This document shows positions 8,900-16,123 of a stretch of DNA of 64,000 nucleotides, piece by piece. A program made the position numbers and the translations under genes. The DNA is from CAWCAL01 sp963695075 (lineage in GTDB: Bacteria; Actinomycetota; Acidimicrobiia; Acidimicrobiales; CAWCAL01), in NCBI GenBank assembly GCA_963695075.1, contig CAVOFR010000007.1:62001-126000 (forward strand), read 5' to 3'. Below the pieces are notes generated by a model. That model worked only from the letters and a program-made list of their open reading frames with translations. It did not search any database and was not told the origin of the DNA. Within the stretch, counting starts at the first letter, position 1. Each line of letters begins with the position of its first letter.

Positions 8900-9676
8900 A
8901 TGAATCCTCGCCTCCTAGGGTTGACCACCGTTGTGGTCGGTGCGTTGGGTGCCGCGCTCGCCCTCGTTCTGGACACCGCGGCATGGTCCCTCCTCGCCGC
9001 CCTTGCGGCGGTCGCGGCTGGTGTAGCGCTCGTTGTCTTCCCCGAAGGACGACCCGAGGAGGACACCGCTGCCGAACGCCGGATCGCGAGCCTCGAGAGC
9101 GAGCTCGACGCGCTGCGGCGAGCCGAGACCGAGCGCCTGGCCGAACCCGAAGCACCCGCCGGTCCGGCTCGTGCCTCGAGTGTCACCACCGACGTGGCCA
9201 CCAGTCGTTCGTCGCTGACCGATCCGGAGACCGGCCTCTTCAGCGAGGAATACCTCCACGTCGCCCTCGAAGCCCGCATATCCTCGGCCCGACGCAACCT
9301 GCGCCCCGTCGCGGTCGCGCTGGTCGACGTCGTCCACGATCCTCAACAGCCGGCTCAGACACGAGCCGTCCCGCGGGGCGTCGCGGCCGGGGTCATCGAG
9401 ACGATCCGCGACTCCGATACCGCCACCCGACTCGCCTCCGGCGTGTTCGCCATGGTCTTGGAGGACACCCCCGAGAACGGCGCGGTGTGGACGATGGAAC
9501 GACTCCGCCGCAAGCTCGCGGAGTCCAACCCCGACTGTACGATCTGGGCCGGAGTGGCCTGCTACCCGGCCCACGCCCTCAACCCCGACGAGATGCTCCA
9601 GAAGGCCGAGCTCGCCCTGGCCGCCGCGGCCGAATGGAGCCAGGACCGCATCGAGGTCGCCGTCCCCGCCAGCTAG
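8900..9676 (+). CDS. Membrane protein with degenerate GGDEF-like domain
   Basis: The 258-residue product has two N-terminal membrane helices (about residues 5-47), a short coiled coil (60-85, ERRIASLESELDALRRAE) and a C-terminal domain from about 108. That domain begins DPETGLFSEEYL, the usual GGDEF-domain entry (D-x-L-T-G-L-x-N-R). It keeps the overall pattern through GVACYPAHALNPDEMLQKAELAL, but where GG(D/E)EF should stand it reads ASGVFAMVL. It therefore cannot be an active diguanylate cyclase by the usual mechanism; it may bind nucleotide or partners. AAGGAGATCCA precedes ATG 8900. It is followed by copy A of the dispersed repeat. Confidence 0.7.
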   Translation: MNPRLLGLTTVVVGALGAALALVLDTAAWSLLAALAAVAAGVALVVFPEGRPEEDTAAERRIASLESELDALRRAETERLAEPEAPAGPARASSVTTDVATSRSSLTDPETGLFSEEYLHVALEARISSARRNLRPVAVALVDVVHDPQQPAQTRAVPRGVAAGVIETIRDSDTATRLASGVFAMVLEDTPENGAVWTMERLRRKLAESNPDCTIWAGVACYPAHALNPDEMLQKAELALAAAAEWSQDRIEVAVPAS

Positions 9677-9712
9677 CCGCCGGGCTGGCCGCCCGCAAGC
9701 CGCTCAGCAAAG

Positions 9713-9747
9713 CCGAAATCTGGTCCGCCACCGTCGGTTTCCGACGG
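9713..9747 (+). repeat. Dispersed repeat, copy A
   Basis: Head CCGAAATCTGGTCC (9713-9726) followed by a hairpin CCGTCGG-TTT-CCGACGG (9731-9747). It lies between two convergent genes. It is the same element as at 26243, 29250, 34340, 41533 and, degenerate, 18145. Confidence 0.85.
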
Positions 9748-9777
9748 CTGCGCGAGGTTTGTTCGGCCTCCCTCCGG

Positions 9778-10905
9778 CTACCCCTCGCCCTCCAGTTCGC
9801 CCAACACCGCTTCGGCATCGGCGTCGAGGGGCCGGCCGGCCCAACGGATTCTCCCGGGTGTCCGCGACAACCGGGCGACCAGGCCCTGCATCGGTGTGCC
9901 GTCGACCTCGACCACGGCCTCGCGGGCCAGCAGGTGCGGATCATTGCAGGCGTCGGCCATGTCGTAGACGGGCGCGGCTGCGGCCTCGGCGGCTTCGAAG
10001 GCCGCCAGGACCTCGGCGGACGGTCGGTCGCCGATCCAGGTTCGGACGAGATCGTCCAGCTCTTCGCGGTGATCGACGCGGCCGGCGAAGGAGGCGAATC
10101 GCTCGTCGTCACCCACGCCCAGCATCTCCATGACCCGCTGGGCCACCGACTCGGCCGACGTGGACACGGCGATCCAGATTCCGTCCGAAGACCGGTAGGT
10201 CCCCCGCGGCACGCTGTAGGGAATCCCGGAACCCAACCGTGATTGTGTCGTTCCCGTGAGGCCGTACAGGGAAGCGAGCGGTCCCATCAGCTGGAACAAC
10301 GACTCGAGCAGGTTCACGTCGACCACCTGGCCCCGCCCGCTGGCTCGGACTTCGTGGAGCGCCACCATGACCGCGAAGGCGGCCACCAACCCCGCGACCT
10401 CGTCGGTGAGAGCGATCGGCGGCAGGAGCGGGGCGCCGTCGGCTTCGCCGTTGATGGCCGCGAACCCCGACATCGCTTCGGCGAGCGTGGCGAATCCGGG
10501 ACGGTGAGCGTACGGCCCGTCCTGACCGAACCCGCTCACCCGACAGATCACCAGCTTCGGATTGCGCTCCGTGAGCACATCCGGACCGAGTCCAAGCCGT
10601 TCGAGGGTGCCCGGGCGGAAGTTCTCCACGAGGACGTCCGCCGTATCGCACAAGGCCAGCATCCTTGCTCGGCCCTCATCGCTTTTCAGGTCCAGGCTGA
10701 CCGTACGTTTCCCCCGACCACAGAGCTTCCACAACAACGTCACGCCGTCGCGCGGGTCTCGCCATCCCATGGACCGGGTCGTGTCGCCGTGATCGGGACG
10801 CTCGACCTTGACTACGTCGGCTCCGAAGTCGGCGAAGTACCGGGCACAGCCCGGTCCGGCGATGACGGTCGACACGTCGATGACCCGCAGGTCGGAAAGC
10901 GGCAC
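9778..10905 (-). CDS. CaiB/BaiF family (class III) CoA-transferase
   Basis: Class III CoA-transferases move CoA between carboxylic acids; the family includes carnitine, formyl-CoA/oxalate and alpha-methylacyl-CoA racemase members. From GTG 10905 the product is 375 residues with VIDVSTVIAGPGCARYFADF at the start, GADVVKVERPDHGDTTR, VLVENFRPGTLERLGLG and GFGQDGPYAHRPGFATLAEA, all hallmarks of the family. GTG is 2 nt after the stop of the phosphoesterase gene, so it is the fourth gene of a tight operon with the acyl-CoA carboxylase beta and epsilon-like subunits. The substrate cannot be read from sequence; propionyl- or other short-chain acyl-CoA activation would suit the context. Confidence 0.9.
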   Translation of the reverse strand: MPLSDLRVIDVSTVIAGPGCARYFADFGADVVKVERPDHGDTTRSMGWRDPRDGVTLLWKLCGRGKRTVSLDLKSDEGRARMLALCDTADVLVENFRPGTLERLGLGPDVLTERNPKLVICRVSGFGQDGPYAHRPGFATLAEAMSGFAAINGEADGAPLLPPIALTDEVAGLVAAFAVMVALHEVRASGRGQVVDVNLLESLFQLMGPLASLYGLTGTTQSRLGSGIPYSVPRGTYRSSDGIWIAVSTSAESVAQRVMEMLGVGDDERFASFAGRVDHREELDDLVRTWIGDRPSAEVLAAFEAAEAAAAPVYDMADACNDPHLLAREAVVEVDGTPMQGLVARLSRTPGRIRWAGRPLDADAEAVLGELEGEG

Positions 10906-10907
10906 GG

Positions 10908-11963
10908 TCAGCCGGCCGAGGGCTGGATGGCCGGAATCGGAAAGCAGCGGTCCTCGAGCCGACCCAGCGCGTACTCGACGTAGTCGAGGAGGGGCTGATA
11001 CAGGACCCTGGTCTTCTCCGACCAGGCCAGCGCGTCCGGCTGCGAGATCCGGCGGTGGACCTGCAGGATCCCGCCGTCGAAGACACGGTATTCGGCCCAC
11101 GAGCCCGGGTAGTCCTTCACGCAGGCCACTTCGACGAATGGCACATCGCCGGTCGCCTCGGCGTGGCGGACGCGATTCCGGTGCGTGTGGCCGGCGAAGT
11201 ACCCCCGCAGGGTCGGCCGCCGGGCGATCATCGCGATCAGCGCCTCGGAGTCGTCGGGATTGATGCCGAAGTAGTGCGGACTGCGGTTGCCACCGGGCAT
11301 CCAGGTCTGGTGATGACCGAAGACGAGCACGGGCCGATCGGCTTCGGCCGACAGCGCATCGAGCCACTCCAGCGTCTCGGAACGGACCTGGCCGGTCGTC
11401 TTTCTCGGGATGACCGTGTCGATCACGGCGAGCGTCACACCGGGCAGCTCGATCGCCACCGGACCCGTGTCGCCATGGCTTTCGCCGCGGTAGGCGTCGT
11501 GGTTGCCTCGCACATAGTGCAGGCGTTCACCGAAAGGTCGCTCGTAGTGATCGAGGAACGCCTGCCATTCATAGATCGTGCCGCAGGTCGTGAGGTCACC
11601 CTTCGCGATCACCGCGGCAGGCCCGATGGCGCTGATCTCGGTCACCGCACCGCGATTCATGATCTCGGGATAGGGCTGCTCGCCCGGCTCGGATCGGCAG
11701 ACGACGATGTCGTCGACGTCGTCGAGCACACCCGCCTCGGTCTCGCCGAAGTGCACGTCGTTGACCGTCGCGAAGCGACAGAGCAACTCGCCCATGCGCG
11801 GAAGGGTCCGCACCTCGACACCGTCCAATTCGTAGTCGCGGTCGGGCTCGAGCTCCTCATAACGACTGACCTCGGGGCCCCGATGGATCACGACGTCGTC
11901 GTCACTGACACTGCTGATCTCGGGACCGACGAGCGGCGGCTCGGTGGTCACGCGAGGGTCCAC
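10908..11963 (-). CDS. Calcineurin-like metallophosphoesterase
   Basis: A 351-residue protein with all five metallophosphoesterase blocks in order: NDVHFGE (D-x-H), AKGDLTTCG (GD), VRGNHDAYRG (GNHD), FGHHQTWM (GHxx) and AGHTHRNRV (GHxH), so it should bind a dinuclear metal centre. No signal peptide is visible, so it is probably cytoplasmic; the substrate is unknown. GTG 11963 is taken as start because it follows the stop of the small carboxylase subunit by 2 nt, and residues upstream of it read as low-complexity Pro/Val out of another gene. Its place inside an acyl-CoA carboxylase operon is unusual. Confidence 0.85.
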   Translation of the reverse strand: MDPRVTTEPPLVGPEISSVSDDDVVIHRGPEVSRYEELEPDRDYELDGVEVRTLPRMGELLCRFATVNDVHFGETEAGVLDDVDDIVVCRSEPGEQPYPEIMNRGAVTEISAIGPAAVIAKGDLTTCGTIYEWQAFLDHYERPFGERLHYVRGNHDAYRGESHGDTGPVAIELPGVTLAVIDTVIPRKTTGQVRSETLEWLDALSAEADRPVLVFGHHQTWMPGGNRSPHYFGINPDDSEALIAMIARRPTLRGYFAGHTHRNRVRHAEATGDVPFVEVACVKDYPGSWAEYRVFDGGILQVHRRISQPDALAWSEKTRVLYQPLLDYVEYALGRLEDRCFPIPAIQPSAG

Positions 11964-11965
11964 TT

Positions 11966-12166
11966 TTAACGGACCGGGCGACCCGACGTCCGCGGGTCGG
12001 TCCACCAACGGCCGCTGAACCGCCACCGGTGGAGTTTGACCGGGGGCGACGGAGGACCGGGACGAGGCCACACCAGCTCGATGGCGGCGACGATCGCTGC
12101 CGCCTCCTCGGCGGTCGCCGAAGACGGTACGGCCACCGCCACCCCGGAATCGCCTCTCGACGTCAC
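11966..12166 (-). CDS. Small acyl-CoA carboxylase subunit (epsilon-like)
   Basis: A 66-residue protein starting at GTG 12166, overlapping the stop of the carboxylase beta gene by 4 nt (GTGA). It reads AVPSSATAEEAAAIVAAIEL, then a Pro-rich turn and WRFSGRWW near the C-terminus. This helix plus Trp-rich tail is the pattern of actinobacterial AccE/PccE epsilon peptides, which dock on acyl-CoA carboxylase and stimulate it. It is short and easily missed. Identity rests on the pattern and on its position directly after the beta subunit; the sequence family itself is poorly conserved. Confidence 0.75.
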   Translation of the reverse strand: MTSRGDSGVAVAVPSSATAEEAAAIVAAIELVWPRPGPPSPPVKLHRWRFSGRWWTDPRTSGRPVR

Positions 12167-13716
12167 AACGGGATGTTGCCGTGCTTGCGCTTGGGCAGCT
12201 CTTCGCGCTTGTTCTCGAGCAGGCGAAGGCCGGCCGCCAGCTTGGGTCGTGTGTCCGCCGGGTCGATCACATCGTCGACGATGCCCCGCTCGGCCGCCAC
12301 GTACGGATTGGCGAACCTCTCGGTGTACTCCTCGACCAGCTCGGCCTTGCGGGCCTCGGGGTCGGCGGCCTGCTGGAGCTCGCGGCGGTAGACCACCTCG
12401 ACCGCTCCCTGGGGGCCCATCACGGCCAGCTCGGCGGACGGCCAGGCGAACACCAGGTCGGCGCCGATCGACTTGGAGTTCATGACGACCTGCGCGCCAC
12501 CGTAGGCCTTGCGGGTGACGACGGTGAGACGGGGCACGGTCGACTCGCAGAACGCGTAGAGGAGTTTTGCGCCGTGTCGGATGATGCCGCCGTACTCCTG
12601 GTCGACGCCCGGGAGAAAGCCGGGGACGTCGACGAAACACACGAGGGGAATGTTGAACGCGTCGCACGTCCGGACGAATCGGGCCCCCTTCTCGCTCGAC
12701 TCGATGTCGAGCACACCGGCGAGCTGCATGGGTTGGTTGGCGATGATGCCGACCGGTCGGCCGTCGATTCGGGAGAACCCGCACACGATGCTTCCGGCCC
12801 AGTTCGCCTGGTACTCGAAGAAATCGCCGTCATCGACGGTCTCGGTGATGATCTCTTTCATGTCGTACGGCATGTTGGGGCTGGCGGGCATGATCTGGCG
12901 CAGCCGCTCGGAGCGACGTTCGGGATCGTCGATCGGTTCGAACCGTGGGGGTTCCTCGAGGTTGTTCGACGGGAGGAACGCCAGGAGGTACTTCACGTCG
13001 TCGAGGCAGGCGTGCTCGTCGGCCGAGACGAACGTGGCGACCCCGGACTTCGACGAGTGACTGAGGGCACCGCCCAACTCTTCGAGCGTGACCTCCTCGC
13101 CGGTGACGGTTTTCACGACGTCGGGCCCGGTGATGAACATGTGCGAGGTTCCGTTCACCATGAACACGAAATCGGTCATGGCCGGGCTGTACACGGCACC
13201 ACCGGCACACGGGCCCATGATCACGCTGATCTGTGGTGTCACCCCCGAGGCGAGGACGTTGCGATGGAAGATCCCGCCGTAGCTGTCGAGTGACACCACC
13301 CCCTCTTGGATACGGGCGCCAGCACCGTCGTTGAGCCCGATGACGGGGGCACCCACCCGTAGGGCCAGGTCCTGGATCTTCTGGATCTTCTCGGCGAAGA
13401 CTTCGCCCAGAGCGCCGCCGAACACCGTGAAGTCCTGGGAGAAGACGAATACCTGCCGGCCGTCGATCGTGCCCCACCCGGTAACGACTCCGTCCGTGTA
13501 GGGCCGCTCCTCCATCCCACTCTGGTGGGCGCGGTGGCGACTGAGCATGTCGAGCTCGTGGAACGAGCCGGGATCCAACAGGTAATCCAGCCGCTCGCGG
13601 GCCAGCAACTTGCCCTTGGCATGCTGACGATCGACACTGCGCTCCGAGCCGGCGTGCAGGGCCTCTTCCTTGCGCTTGGCGAGCTCGTCCAGCCGCTCTG
13701 ACATCGAATGTTCCAT
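12163..13716 (-). CDS. Propionyl/acetyl-CoA carboxylase beta (carboxyltransferase) subunit
   Basis: Carboxyltransferase half of a biotin-dependent acyl-CoA carboxylase that makes methylmalonyl-CoA (or malonyl-CoA). The 517-residue length is normal for AccD/PccB. It has the crotonase-like N- and C-terminal halves, with GLNDGAGARIQEGV, GPCAGGAVYSPAMTDF and, in the second half, FVDVPGFLPGVDQEYGGII and RKAYGGAQVVMNSK. First gene of a four-gene operon (beta, epsilon-like, phosphoesterase, CoA-transferase). The biotinylated alpha subunit is not in the window. ATG 13716 is used; ATG 13704 is an alternative. It would feed propionyl-CoA into methylmalonyl-CoA, sharing the epimerase at 20408 with the ethylmalonyl-CoA pathway. 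Confidence 0.93.
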   Translation of the reverse strand: MEHSMSERLDELAKRKEEALHAGSERSVDRQHAKGKLLARERLDYLLDPGSFHELDMLSRHRAHQSGMEERPYTDGVVTGWGTIDGRQVFVFSQDFTVFGGALGEVFAEKIQKIQDLALRVGAPVIGLNDGAGARIQEGVVSLDSYGGIFHRNVLASGVTPQISVIMGPCAGGAVYSPAMTDFVFMVNGTSHMFITGPDVVKTVTGEEVTLEELGGALSHSSKSGVATFVSADEHACLDDVKYLLAFLPSNNLEEPPRFEPIDDPERRSERLRQIMPASPNMPYDMKEIITETVDDGDFFEYQANWAGSIVCGFSRIDGRPVGIIANQPMQLAGVLDIESSEKGARFVRTCDAFNIPLVCFVDVPGFLPGVDQEYGGIIRHGAKLLYAFCESTVPRLTVVTRKAYGGAQVVMNSKSIGADLVFAWPSAELAVMGPQGAVEVVYRRELQQAADPEARKAELVEEYTERFANPYVAAERGIVDDVIDPADTRPKLAAGLRLLENKREELPKRKHGNIPL

Positions 13717-13773
13717 ACGGGGGGCGAGGGTATCGGGACACGCCGCCGGCGGCCCAACGGTACGCTCCGTTCG

Positions 13774-13908
13774 GTGCGGGATCTCGGTCGAGTCACGGTC
13801 TTCTGCGGGTCGTCCGCGGCTGCGGATCCCGCGTTCGCGGCGGCACCAGCCGAGGCACTCCACCAGCTCCGGGACTTCCGGTTCGCAAGATGCGAGAAGT
13901 GGCGCTGA
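13774..13908 (+). pseudogene. LOG-family N-terminal stub, now a leaderless 44-codon upstream ORF
   Basis: GTG 13774 opens a 44-codon frame beginning VRDLGRVTVFCGSSAAADPA and continuing FAAAPAEAL, which matches the start of LOG/TIGR00730 nucleotide-binding proteins (RVxVFCGSS...G). After about 32 residues the similarity stops, so the other ~150 residues of the family are missing. The promoter looks intact: TACGCT (13761-13766) lies 7 nt before GTG. The stop codon overlaps the ATG of the HAD gene (TGATG at 13906-13910), so ribosomes ending here could restart on it. I read it as a truncated gene kept as a leader. Confidence 0.55.
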
Positions 13909-14540
13909 TGGGTCCCATCACCGCGGTGACCTTCGACCTGGGCGGCGTGCTGATCGACTGGCGCCGCGAGCTTCTGTTCGATCGCCTGATCCCCGATCCG
14001 GATCGCCGGACCCGATTTCTGGACACGGTGTGCAGCCTGGAATGGAACGCCGAGGGCGACCGGGGTCGACCGTTCGCCCGGCTGATCGAAGAGCGCTCGG
14101 CACTGTTCCCCGAGGAGGCCGATCTGATCGCCGCATACTGGGACCAGTGGGATCGGATGGCCGGACCCCCCATCGACGCGACCGTCGCCCTGCTCGGCGA
14201 GATCCAGGACCTCGGTGTGCCGACATATGGGCTCACCAACTGGTCGGCCGAGACGCTGCCCCGCGTGCGGTCGCGCTATCCGTTCCTCGAGTCCTTCGAC
14301 GGCATGGTCGTCTCCGGCGAGGAGGGCGTGATCAAGCCGGAACCGGCGATCTACGACCTGTTGTGTGAACGCTTCGACCTGCGAGCATCCGAGACCTTCT
14401 TCGTCGACGACAGCGCGGCCAACGTGGCCGCGGCCCGCGATCTGGGCTTCGTCGCCCACGAATTCGTCGGCGCCCCCGCACTTCGTCGCGCCATAGTTGA
14501 CGCTGGAGTACCGATCGCCTCGGAGACTCCTTCGCGCTGA
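13908..14540 (+). CDS. HAD-superfamily hydrolase (subfamily IA)
   Basis: A 210-residue phosphatase-like protein with all four HAD motifs: nucleophile Asp10 in VTFDLGGVLIDW, the motif II threonine in GLTNWSAET, the motif III lysine in GVIKPEPAIYD and the acidic motif IV FFVDDSAANV. The DLGG version of motif I is typical of the haloacid dehalogenase/epoxide hydrolase-like IA group, mostly small-metabolite phosphatases; the substrate is unknown. ATG 13908 overlaps the stop of the upstream LOG stub (TGATG), suggesting reinitiation; an in-frame ATG at 13890 is the alternative start. Confidence 0.87.
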   Translation: MGPITAVTFDLGGVLIDWRRELLFDRLIPDPDRRTRFLDTVCSLEWNAEGDRGRPFARLIEERSALFPEEADLIAAYWDQWDRMAGPPIDATVALLGEIQDLGVPTYGLTNWSAETLPRVRSRYPFLESFDGMVVSGEEGVIKPEPAIYDLLCERFDLRASETFFVDDSAANVAAARDLGFVAHEFVGAPALRRAIVDAGVPIASETPSR

Positions 14541-14643
14541 TCGCCACCAACCCGGTCCATCGGCCCGAAGCGCTGGGTCCGGACGGTGCGACTGAACTAG
14601 TCTCACACCCGACTTAATGCCGTTCACTGCATCCGGGGGATCC

Positions 14644-16095
14644 ATGCACCGCATCTCACGTCCGGGCCTGGTCGTCTTCGTCCTGACCGCGCTGGCGTTG
14701 ATCGGTGCCGCGTGCAGCGAGAGCACGACGGGCGACGACGCCTCTTCGACGTCAGGCGCGGACGACACCGGCTCGGCCACGAGTTCCGACTCGGGAAGAT
14801 CCGATAGCGGCGGCTCCGACGCCGAGGACCTCATCGCGGCGACCGGAGAGTTCTTCGGCGACCTGGCGGCCGAGCTCGGGACCATGCCCGTCCTCACCGA
14901 CCCCGCCGCCGACACTGTCGTCGAACGATGGGCGGGCCAGCCCTGGTTCATCGGCGACCTGCCCGACACACCCGTCGCTGCTGAAGGGGAACCCATACTG
15001 CTCGGCATGATCAACCAGGAGAACGAGCTGTTCGGCGACTTTCCCGAACTGCGCCAGGCCGCCCAGGCCGCGGTCGACTGGATCAATACCGAGTTGGGGG
15101 GCGTCGGCGGGAGACCGATCGAGCTCCTTTCGTGCAATGCCAACTTCTCCCCCGAGGAGTCCCGTCAGTGCGCACTCGACCACGTGCGAGCCGGTGTCCC
15201 CGCGGTCACGGGTGGCATCAACATCATGAGCGCCAACGCGGTCGCCGTGCTCGAGGAGAACGACGTTCCACTCCTCGGCGGAATCCCGATCAACGATGAC
15301 GAGATGGTCTCGGACATCTCATTCCTGTGGAGCGGCGGATCGGCCGGTGCGTTCGCGGCGTGGAGCCAGTACGCGGTGGAGGAACTCGGCGCCGAGAAGA
15401 TCGCCATCGCCCACGCCGACTTCGACCCGATCACCGACGCCGCCGAACGGTTCGGCCGTGATGTGGCCGAGTCCCTCGGTGCCGAAGTCGAGATGATCCG
15501 TTTTCCCCTCACCGAAACCGATTTCGGTCCGACCATGAACAAGGTCGCCGAGATGGACCCCGACGCCGTCTTCGTCGGAGTCGTCGACACCGGTTGTATC
15601 GCGTCCATCGAGGCCATCGATGCGGTCGGCCTCGAGATCCCCCGTTTCTTCGTCGGCTCCTGCGCCGCGCCGGAGATAGCGGACCAGCTCGGTGAGGTGA
15701 TCGACGGTGCAATCTTCAGCATCGAGAGCATCATCGAGACCGACGATCCCGAGATCGACCGGGCACTCTACTTCGATGCCGTCCGGAGCTTCGGGGAGGA
15801 GGGTATGGAGGTCGTGGGCGCCGGCACGGTCAGCTTCAAGAACGTCATGAACATCTGGGATCTCATGAACGAGCTCGGTCCCGAGAACGTGACGCCGGAA
15901 GCGATGATCGAACTGGCCGGGCAGTCCGAGGATCGGCCGAGCTTCATGGGCCATCCCTACACCTGCGACGGAAACCAGCTCCCGGACCTCCCGGCGGTGT
16001 GCTCACCCCAGCAGGTCCTGGTCCAGAACCAGGACGGAACCCTCGCTCAGATCTCCGACGGCTGGATCGACGTCTCCGCACTCTTCGGCGAGTGA
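14644..16095 (+). CDS. Lipoprotein substrate-binding protein, branched-chain amino acid (Liv) type
   Basis: Extracytoplasmic binding protein of type I periplasmic fold for a Liv/Urt-like ABC importer. The 483-residue product has a lipoprotein signal (basic start, hydrophobic run, lipobox IGAAC at about residue 22), a long Ser/Asp/Gly-rich tether (25-75), and then the ligand domain with ILLGMINQENELFGDFPELR and LGGVGGRPIELLSCNANFSP. ATG 14644 follows a GGGGGAT ribosome site, preferred over ATG 14617. A permease fusion follows 28 nt downstream, but no LivG/LivF ATPases. The ligand could be an amino acid, urea or an aromatic compound. Confidence 0.9.
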   Translation: MHRISRPGLVVFVLTALALIGAACSESTTGDDASSTSGADDTGSATSSDSGRSDSGGSDAEDLIAATGEFFGDLAAELGTMPVLTDPAADTVVERWAGQPWFIGDLPDTPVAAEGEPILLGMINQENELFGDFPELRQAAQAAVDWINTELGGVGGRPIELLSCNANFSPEESRQCALDHVRAGVPAVTGGINIMSANAVAVLEENDVPLLGGIPINDDEMVSDISFLWSGGSAGAFAAWSQYAVEELGAEKIAIAHADFDPITDAAERFGRDVAESLGAEVEMIRFPLTETDFGPTMNKVAEMDPDAVFVGVVDTGCIASIEAIDAVGLEIPRFFVGSCAAPEIADQLGEVIDGAIFSIESIIETDDPEIDRALYFDAVRSFGEEGMEVVGAGTVSFKNVMNIWDLMNELGPENVTPEAMIELAGQSEDRPSFMGHPYTCDGNQLPDLPAVCSPQQVLVQNQDGTLAQISDGWIDVSALFGE

Positions 16096-16123
16096 GCGCC
16101 CTGACCATGTCGGTCCGGGACTC

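Noticed and set aside
11966..12784. Long minus-strand frame over the carboxylase beta gene
   Set aside because: Only its last 66 codons (from GTG 12166) are real; the rest is a shadow of the beta subunit.
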